From Cocos nucifera (taxonomy: Eukaryota > Streptophyta > Magnoliopsida > Arecales > Arecaceae): 64,000 nucleotides of DNA. This document shows positions 56,823-64,000 of the stretch, in pieces. The position numbers were made by a program, and so were the translations under genes. Location of the stretch: NCBI GenBank assembly GCA_006176705.1, contig QRFJ01004870.1:1-64000 (forward strand), written 5' to 3'. The notes beneath the pieces were generated by a model. It was not told the DNA's origin, ran no database searches, and was given only the letters and a program-made list of their open reading frames with translations. The stretch's first letter is position 1, and each line of letters opens with the position of its first letter.

Positions 56823-58644
56823 ATGTGGAAAGGAGAGGGAGAAGAGGCTTTGGCATGGAGGAGGAGAGGAGAAAAGCCTTGGGCATGGGGAATTCTGATT
56901 CAATAATCTCATGTAATTTGAGTTGGGCATAGGGTCTTATTTATAGACTGACTGTGATCCAACTTCTCTTCTTCCCAACCAAATCACAACCCTTTGTGAA
57001 ATCAGATCTAAATCTGATTGGTGGGAATAGAGTCCCCTGGATTCCTCCTTAGAGGGCGCCTAAGACCAGTCAAACTGGATTCTTAGAAGAACTCTAATTG
57101 GAATCCAAAAGGGAGGTGGAGTCCTTGTCCAATAAGGACTCCTAGGCGCCTCCAACTTGGGCGCACGCCTAGGGTGGCATGCACCCTCCTCCTTGCCAGG
57201 TTCTGGCAGAGGGACAGGCCCCCACCAGCTCTCCAATAGGTGCATGACATGTGGTCAAAAGTCAAAGTGTCAATGGTCAATGTTTGACCTGTCAAATGTA
57301 GACTTTTGACCAAAGTCAAAGAACAAGAAATGGCAGGTGACCAAAAATGGCAGGTAATGTCTTACAAAATAAGACAACCTTTTTGACTTGGACAACCTCT
57401 AGTCAGACCATATGAAGGCCTCTGATTGAGCACAAACTCCTTTGGCTTAGATAGGGCAACTTATTTATGATAGTAAAAGAAGAACGTTAGGTTCAATCGA
57501 GTGCTAGCACGATTTTCTTGAACCTAATTGAATCTCATTCAGATTCAATTGGAACTGGATCAGTTCAATTGATGATCACCAGATTCAAACCCTTGTTTGT
57601 GTGACCCAGTTAGGTTCAGTTCTGTATGGTAATGGGATATGTCATGATCTCTATCATCGACATCATCGAAACTCCTTTCGATGGATCAGAACTCTTCTGA
57701 TTCGAACAGCTAGAATGATCGATCATCTAAATCATTCTAATTGCTCCCAAAATCCACCAGTGACACCTAGCAGTATATGGTGGCAACCCATCAGAGCTGA
57801 ATGCGAACCTCTTGGTGCAGCTACCTGTGTGATTCAGTTCTTCTATCTTGAGCCCCGATCAGATTAGGGTTAAGGTAAACTCGTCAAACCCTAGTCTCTG
57901 TCATATGATGTAATCATTCGATTCGAGTCCGATGTGAAAATCTAAATAGAAACTCTTTCTATTATTTCACTCTGCCATGGCCATGGGCTTCTGGGACTTG
58001 ATTCTCATGATTATCATAGGGCTGCTCCTCTACCACCGAGGTAGATAGATTCCATCTTGATGCCATCCAGTTCCTACAATGAACATGCTATAGCCAACAT
58101 ACACCTCAGGGTTCCATATGGCTAGGAGATCGAGTAATGGTGTAGTCAAACTATAACACCCTCAAGGTGAACTGCCGATGCACCTCAGGTCAAAGAACCA
58201 GACACACTACTGCATCGAGTCAGTCAGTCGATTGAGAGAAGGTAGACTCCCTAATGACTACTCGAGGTGGTCATGCTCAGTGCCCTCATTCTCTAACGAG
58301 TACCTGTACTCTCGCTCCGGTGTCTCCACACCATAGACTCAAGACTCATCTACTAAAGAGAAGTATTGTACACCAACCTTCCGGATCAATCACCATCCTC
58401 GTGATGATCCTATGGTCGGAAGCAATTTATGAGTTAATAATGATTATTCATGTCTTAAATTTTCAACTCTTAAAAATATGAATTATCATTGCCATTAACT
58501 CAAAGGATGTATCACAGACACTAAATACACATATGTGATAGAAAATAACCCATTTATTGATTTTAGTCAAAATTATAATTTTGCCCATAGAAGTGTATTA
58601 CAAGTGTCAGCCAATTCTGGCTTCTAGGGCACATATATCTAACA
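56823..58644 (-). repeat. Partial LTR of family A (minus)
   Basis: It matches 46665-48487 and ends ATATCTAACA on the plus strand. The inner 460 bp of the LTR (U3-distal, R and U5) is missing. Up to about 57000 and again after about 58200 it shows small indels; between these it is almost identical to the other copies. Confidence 0.8.
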
Positions 58645-61450
58645 ACTGTATGCCATATGCGTTGGTTTTTCTCATAACCAAGTGGTGTGGAGACACTAGT
58701 ATGGCATCTAGGTGAGATATAGGAGTACATCTACATTGAACGTGATCAATGTAGCACTCTACTGTCAAGAGTAGCTAGCTAAGGCCAATGGGTATAAGTG
58801 TCCCTCTGACCTGAGATCGCCATGGTGACTTGCGAGCAACTCACTGTACTTTGATGCTGGACTATCTGTATTTCTAATATAGATGATGAAAGGTTTTTGG
58901 ATATGGCCAAGTACTTATAGAGTCGGTGTGTGAGTCAAGATGGGATTGACCACTCTTGATTAACTTCAAAAAGAGAATGACTCGTTGTATTTCAATTTAG
59001 CAAAACCTAGGCATAGGTAATCCTCGTGAGGTGTCACGAGATTTGCAAAATTTTGAGATACAATAGAGATGACTTTTATGAGTGTTTGATAGCATACTCG
59101 AAGTTGTCTTGAGCATTATTGGTTATAGGGATGAATTATACGGTAACCATGGACCAGGGTTCTAAGATGTTGCTTTGCATACATTCGACCTATCCAGACG
59201 TTGGAAACCATTGTTAAATGGTAACTTTGATTGGTATAAAAATTAATTTTTATACTATCAACTTAGGTTCGAACCTATGGGGTCATACACATTAGAGCTT
59301 GTAATCTGATTGGATGGTTAATTGATGATTGAGAATCATTTCGAGGTCAAACATTCAATGAGATTAATGTTTGACTAAATGCAAGTGTTGCAAGAGGATT
59401 GATTAGCAATGGGATTGCTAATTGGCTCAATTTGATTTATTAATTGAGCTAAGATCAAGTCTAATTGAATTAGATTCAATTAGAATTGGTTTGGATTTAA
59501 TTAAATTAAGTCTAATTGATTTATTGAATAAGCCAATTGCAAGGGAAGAATAATTTTTTGTTTGACTAGGATTTGGGTGCACCTAATTGACTTAGGATTT
59601 AAATCAGATTTAAATCTTAATTTAATAAAATTTAATTAGGCTCCTAGTTACTAGGATTAACCTTAATTAGATTGTATTTAATCAAATTTAAATAGAATTT
59701 AAATTAGGTTTAAAATAATTTTGACCTAGTCAAATAAGAGGAGTCCTAGTTCGACTGGGACTCTCTCTCTTTCACTTGCGCCTAAGAAAGCCCACACCAT
59801 ATTTTAATTCTAGATTTTTTTCTATGATTTTCATGCCTAAGAAATGATTTTTCACACCCCATTATCTCAGGAATTAGATTTAAATTTGATTTGGTCAAAA
59901 TTAGAAGGAAGTTGGAAATTGTTTCCTACTTAGAAGAGTCTTCTTTGACCCAAACTCCTCCCTCCCTTGTGCACCAACTCTGCCCACACCCCTCTATCTT
60001 ATTCAGTCCTTTTTTCTTTGGTTTTGTGCATGAGAATCAGTGGTTACACCAAAAAATAAGTGGGAGGGGCATCTAAGAGTTGGACGCCCCATAGAAGTCC
60101 TCCTTTGACTAGGTTTTGACCTAGTCTTGCAATAAAAGGTGGATGCCTCTTATGAGATGATTTGATGATGTGAAAAATCCTAGAAAAATCATAAAAAATC
60201 AAAGGAGAAGGAGGAGAAGGGGTGGAGGATTTGTGGTGCCAAGATTCTTGGAGAAGAGCCCTCAATTAAGACATCAAATGTTGATGTCTTGAAGAGACAA
60301 GATAAGAGAAGATTGTCTTCTCTTATATTTTTCTTTTATGTTTCACTCTTCCTATTTTATTTATAATTTTTATATAATAAAAATATGAGAGAGAGAGAGA
60401 GGAAGGGCTTGAGGAAAGATGGTGCCAAGATCCTTGGAAAAAAGGTCTTCATCTGGACATCAATCATTGATGTCATGAAGGCATAAAGGTAAGAGAAGAT
60501 TATCTTCTCTTTGTTTTCTTTTGAGTATCTTCTTCTTCATTATTTTATGTAATTTTTATATGATAAAGATCTGAGAGAGAGAGAGAGGAACAAGGCATGG
60601 GATCTGTTCTCCAAGGTGTTGGAGCATGGTGATCCTTTTTGGACATGATCTGATCATGTCCTGATGCGAGAAGAAGCAGAGAAGAAGGTCTTCTCTTAGA
60701 GTTTTCTTGAGAGCCCTTCTTCTCAATTTTATTTATAAAATGTTTTTATGAGAAAAACTTGAGGGTGTAATATCTGAAAATTAAAAAAAAATCTAGAGGG
60801 GAAGGTCTCCTCTGATCCTAGCATAGAGGTGTTTTCAGGACATCAACTGTTGATGTCCTGAAGGAGAAGATTTGTCTTCTCCTAGGATTTTTTTATATGT
60901 CTTTTATTTTTCAATTTATGGGAGATCCAAGGATTGGATTCCTTTCTTATTTCTCCTCATGTTTTTCATCTCTTCAATTATCCAAGAGATCCGAAGAACA
61001 TATATTTGATTAACCATTAGAAGGGATCCACGAGAAGCTAGCACTTCGAGCAGATCTTCGTTTGACGAACCTCCGATCTGTATTGTAGATTCGTGTGAAT
61101 CACCTGTAGAGGTTGGATGCTTGTGTAGCTCTAAAGGCAACAACAGATTCAATCATGGAGTTCTCGACCCATGCAAAGATAAGAGGTTTGATCTCTTGGT
61201 CACCTGGATGTGATCTAGGATTAGATCTAGAATTATTCTAGATCTAGGTATTGATATGATCTATACCACTTATGATTAATTTAATTTTAAATTTATATTT
61301 ATATCATAACATATTATATATTCTTGATGTAGGATTTTGTAATTTAATTACATGCATGTTGTAAATTAAATAGTTAAATCTATGTCTTTCGCTGCTCTAC
61401 ATTTCGAAAAGGTTTTGAAATCTATGCATGAAATCCTACATGTTTCCTAT
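58645..61450 (+). repeat. 5' LTR of element B (plus copy), 5'-truncated
   Basis: It opens inside the B LTR at 'actgtatgccatat' (the minus copy has this motif 266 bp from its LTR start) and runs to just before the primer site at 61454. It includes repeated 'ggattga/attgga' AT-rich tracts, GA microsatellites at about 60390 and 60575, and a four-unit tandem array at 60180-60900 that the minus copy lacks. Confidence 0.7.
60180..60900 (+). repeat. Four tandem units of about 186 bp with paired hairpins in LTR B
   Basis: Hairpin 1 of each unit is centred at about 60279, 60465, 60651 and 60848 (steps 186, 186, 197). Each is a perfect palindrome of different sequence: arms AAGACATCAA, GACATCAAT, GGACATGATC and CAGGACATCAAC with their complements. 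Hairpin 2 follows 15-35 bp later: arms TAAGAGAAGA (60303), AAGAGAAGA (60491), AGAGAAGA (60678) and AGGAGAAGA (60862), each with its perfect complement and a 3-4-base loop. Units 1-3 share a (GA)n tract or 'atgagagag' spacer and a 'ttttatttataa'-type segment. Confidence 0.8.
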
Positions 61451-61453
61451 TAG

Positions 61454-61465
61454 TGGTATCAGAGC
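61454..61465 (+). other. Primer-binding site, initiator tRNA-Met (element B, plus copy)
   Basis: TGGTATCAGAGC a few bases after the LTR end near 61450. Confidence 0.85.
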
Positions 61466-63820
61466 ATCTAGGTTCTATTATAACATGTTTATGTATACTT
61501 TAGATTAAATCTAAAAATTAAAGTTAATTAAGGATTGCACATACTGCCATAAGGTTGTCCTGTTGTAAGATTAACCCCTTATAATGAAAAGATTGTCCTA
61601 GTATGTGCTAATCTAAATCAAAATCATGAATTATTTAGTTAGATCAAAGAAAATTTATGATTTAATTTTTTGATTTAAATTTAAGATTTAATAAATATTA
61701 GAACTAGTTTAGATTATTTAGATTATATCTAAATAATATTAGAATTGCACATACTGCCATAAGATTATTCTGCTGTAAGGTTTACCCCTTACAGTAAAAA
61801 AGTTGTCCTAGTATGTGCTAATCTGAGAAACCTAAATCATAAATATGTTAGATAAGATTTAAAGTAATTTATGATTTATTTTTTAATTTTAAATCTAAAT
61901 TTAAATAATTTATGATCTGATTTTGATCATTTAGATGAGATCCATGTGATATGTTTTATGTTTAGATCTAATCCTCTTATTGCATATGTTGATATGTAAT
62001 TTTTGTTTTGAATCTAGAATGTATATGTATTACATATTTGCTTTGTAGAAATTAAATCATGAACATACTTTCTACAAAACCCTAGATTTGAAACCCTAGG
62101 ACATGATCTAAATGATGAAATAAATCAAATCTAAAAGTATATATTGAATATGATTCAATACAATTTAAAATATGGATATAGTGATTATTTAAGATCTAGG
62201 TTTGTGATTTGAAGATCCTAAGATAATTTCATAATATATGAGTTAAAGAAAAATGGGTTAGCTTTGATCAGGTCCTTAATTGGGTTAGACCTAGGGTTAG
62301 ATTAAATATGGATATAGTTAAGAAATTGATCAAATCTAATTAATAGTTAATTAGGATTAGGTCATTTCTATTGATCACTTTAATAGTTATAGTTGATCAA
62401 AATCCATACATCTAATAAATGGATGCGATCGTGGCTCAATGATCGAGCTCGAGTCTTTAGGCAGACCAAATCAAAACTGACAAACCAATTAGTGTCTAAG
62501 ATAAGTCTGGCATCCCAGACTGGTGATTTTTAATTGGAAGCCTGCTTACCTGGCCATTTTTGATGATGTCTAAGGCAAGCCTTAGTAGACCCTTCCATCG
62601 ATCTCACTTACCTGGCCAATGTGGTTAATAAAGTTTTTAATTAGGTTGCTCATTGATTCATGCTAACCCATGTCACATAGAAAATCAGTGAGACTAATTT
62701 TATTTAGTGAGACTGATTTAGGTGCCTATGGACCATAATTAATCCTAGTCCTCATCAGTGACTTGCGAAGTCAATGGGAGGACTTGACTTGGTGAAGTCA
62801 GTGGGAGCAAATTGGTCCATGTTCTTTCTATCTTTAAATCACTAATAATTTAAATCTTTTAAAATTGTTAGATCCTTAAAATGATAAAGTTATGGGGATA
62901 ACGGAGTCATAGCCTCCCATTAAGGTTTTTGATAATGGGTCCATTAACTTAATAATCATTGGAGGCCCAAAGGCCTAGTGCTTATTGACTAATGAAATTA
63001 TCATCCATCATATGACAACTTGGATGTGTCTCCCTAATGGTGGTTGGATTGGCCAACCAAAGTTGGGCTTGATCATTCATTGGTTGGATGGGCCAAGTAT
63101 GGTCATATTAATGGTTCGACCTAACTAGACCCTTTTCTAAGAAGACCAAAGCCAACTGATCAGGGCCTGGGGTAAAATTAAAATTACTAGAAGTTGTTTG
63201 GAGAAATAATTGGTTATGAACCTACCCTTAGATGTACATGGGTGGGTCAACCAATGTTGGGCTCGTGTGCAGTCTATGTGGATTCTAATACCTACTAGAA
63301 AATTAAAGTAACTCCTTGAATTGGAGGTAGAGGCTACTAGTTTGAATAAATAGTGGGAGAACCTTTAGACTAAAGTCCAAGTATTTAGGCTTAAAATGAT
63401 TCATATACAATAGGTCATTATTCTCTATTAAGGCTAAATCCTAATTGCTCCTATCACTGTTAGACAGTGAAGACTTGTGGACCCAACTTCGATAATCAGT
63501 ATTGAAAGTTGAATACTGATTCAGCAGTACGAATGGATTCGTATTGGAATTTCTGAGTCCTGTCAAAATAATTAGTCCAAGATTAACCCAAATTAGGCAT
63601 AGTACTTCTAATGTCTAAAATAGGGTCATAGGAAGAAGATTTGTCTTGCTTTTCTTGACTACAACAGGCTGAACAAGAGAAAGGAGCAAAAGTTGCTCAT
63701 TAAAGACGTTATATGCTAACACCTTAAAACTTCTCTATATGTAATTCCACTATCTAGGTATAAGATACCAGTGGTCCTATGCAATTCATTGCAAGGACAT
63801 AAGGTAAGTGAAATGTACAC
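61466..63820 (+). other. Leader of element B with duplicated hairpin; gag not recognisable
   Basis: There is no long reading frame. It holds two copies of a hairpin (61537-61608 and 61747-61818) and 'aaaccctagatttgaaaccctagg' (near 62080). It also holds a block with 'gtgtctaagataag', 'gatttttaattggaagc' and 'ctcacttacctggcc' (62492-62615) matching the family A leaders. From about 62700 to 63820 nothing Gag-like could be read in any frame, so gag and protease have been lost or decayed beyond recognition. Confidence 0.6.
61537..61818 (+). repeat. Duplicated leader hairpin, element B
   Basis: Outer arms GCACATACT and AGTATGTGC are perfect in both copies (61537-61545 with 61600-61608; 61747-61755 with 61810-61818). 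The second copy has a perfect inner stem CTGTAAGG (61773-61780) with CCTTACAG (61787-61794). The first keeps a similar inner stem (TTGTAAG with CTTATAA) using a G-U pair. Confidence 0.65.
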
Positions 63821-64000
63821 ACCCTAGTTAGATTATGTCATGGATGTCTATGTTTGGCATTACAGGCTTAGTCATATTGACAAGAATAGGATAAACAGGT
63901 TAGCTTGAGAGAAAAACATCGATATCAATGATTGTGAATCATTGATAGCCTGTGAATCTTGTCTTCTTGGGAAGATGACAAAGTCACCTTTTACTAGAAA
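63821..64000 (+). pseudogene. Copia pre-integrase domain start, element B (plus copy)
   Basis: The plus strand reads 'VMDVYVWHYRLSHIDKNRIN', 'RLA', a stop, then 'EKNIDINDCESLIACESCLL' and 'GKMTKSPFT', the gag_pre-integrase domain with its conserved His and Cys residues. One stop (TGA near 63907) interrupts it. It continues beyond the window. Confidence 0.8.

Larger units (their letters stand above)
58645..64000 (+). mobile_element. Element B (plus copy): LTR, leader and pre-integrase start
   Basis: The order is truncated LTR, primer site, leader of about 2.3 kb with hairpins and the leader block shared with family A, then, without a recognisable gag, the pre-integrase domain at 63821 running off the window. 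It is a relative of the minus copy at 23209-34785, whose pre-integrase reads 'WHYRLGHINKNRINRLTQ' against 'WHYRLSHIDKNRINRLA' here. Confidence 0.7.

Noticed and set aside
60180..60900. The tandem hairpins as a CRISPR array.
   Set aside because: Only four diverged units of about 186 bp with no short repeat-spacer pattern, inside a plant LTR.

Overview
This window looks like flowering-plant nuclear heterochromatin built almost entirely of nested, decayed LTR retrotransposons. I see no convincing host gene, rRNA, tRNA gene or CRISPR array. The base composition is AT-rich, the ORFs are short and broken, and every protein signature I recognise belongs to plant Ty3/gypsy (Athila- and Tat-like) or Ty1/copia elements. 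Their primer-binding sites match plant tRNA-Asp or initiator tRNA-Met. The species cannot be fixed from the sequence.

Left part (1-23.2 kb), Ty3/gypsy. At 1-7539 an Athila-like, gag-only element on the minus strand shares its left LTR with a second copy that runs off the window, giving a tandem LTR-internal-LTR-internal layout. At 7540-22.9 kb lie the remains of a Tat-like element: a decayed, intron-containing antisense gene with a gypsy-type 'transposase' domain and coiled coils, then a polypurine tract and a plus-strand LTR with a TATA box. That antisense gene is split by element D (9603-20374, target duplication AAGGG), a non-autonomous element with copia-type LTRs and no recognisable coding domain. 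D is itself split by element E (11789-19076), a minus-strand gag-protease element without reverse transcriptase. A large imperfect hairpin (22.94-23.20 kb) separates this block from the next.

Middle part (23.2-41.9 kb), Ty1/copia. Element B (minus strand) has a long LTR split by a solo LTR of family A (target duplication AATAG), then decayed RNase H, RT, integrase, protease and the end of gag. Element F (29946-33304), a gag-protease-only copia, sits inside its integrase. Element C (plus strand, 34786-41855, Tork-like) truncates B and is itself interrupted by a family A LTR in its integrase.

Right part (41.9-64 kb). Family A copia pieces lie in both orientations. A 25-N assembly gap falls at 50798-50822. 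The minus-strand pol half left of the gap and the plus-strand LTR-gag-integrase half right of it stop at the same point of the integrase, which suggests an inverted or misassembled single element. Sequence right of the gap is rich in small indels. The window ends in a plus-strand family B element (58645-64000). Its LTR carries four tandem units of about 186 bp, each with two perfect hairpins, and its leader carries a duplicated hairpin.

The elements interact as parasites of parasites. D resembles C in its LTR and may depend on C-type enzymes. The gag-only and gag-protease elements need RT and integrase in trans. The best candidates for undescribed biology are the RNA-structure-like signals in the A and B copia leaders and LTRs, and the spliced antisense coiled-coil gene.
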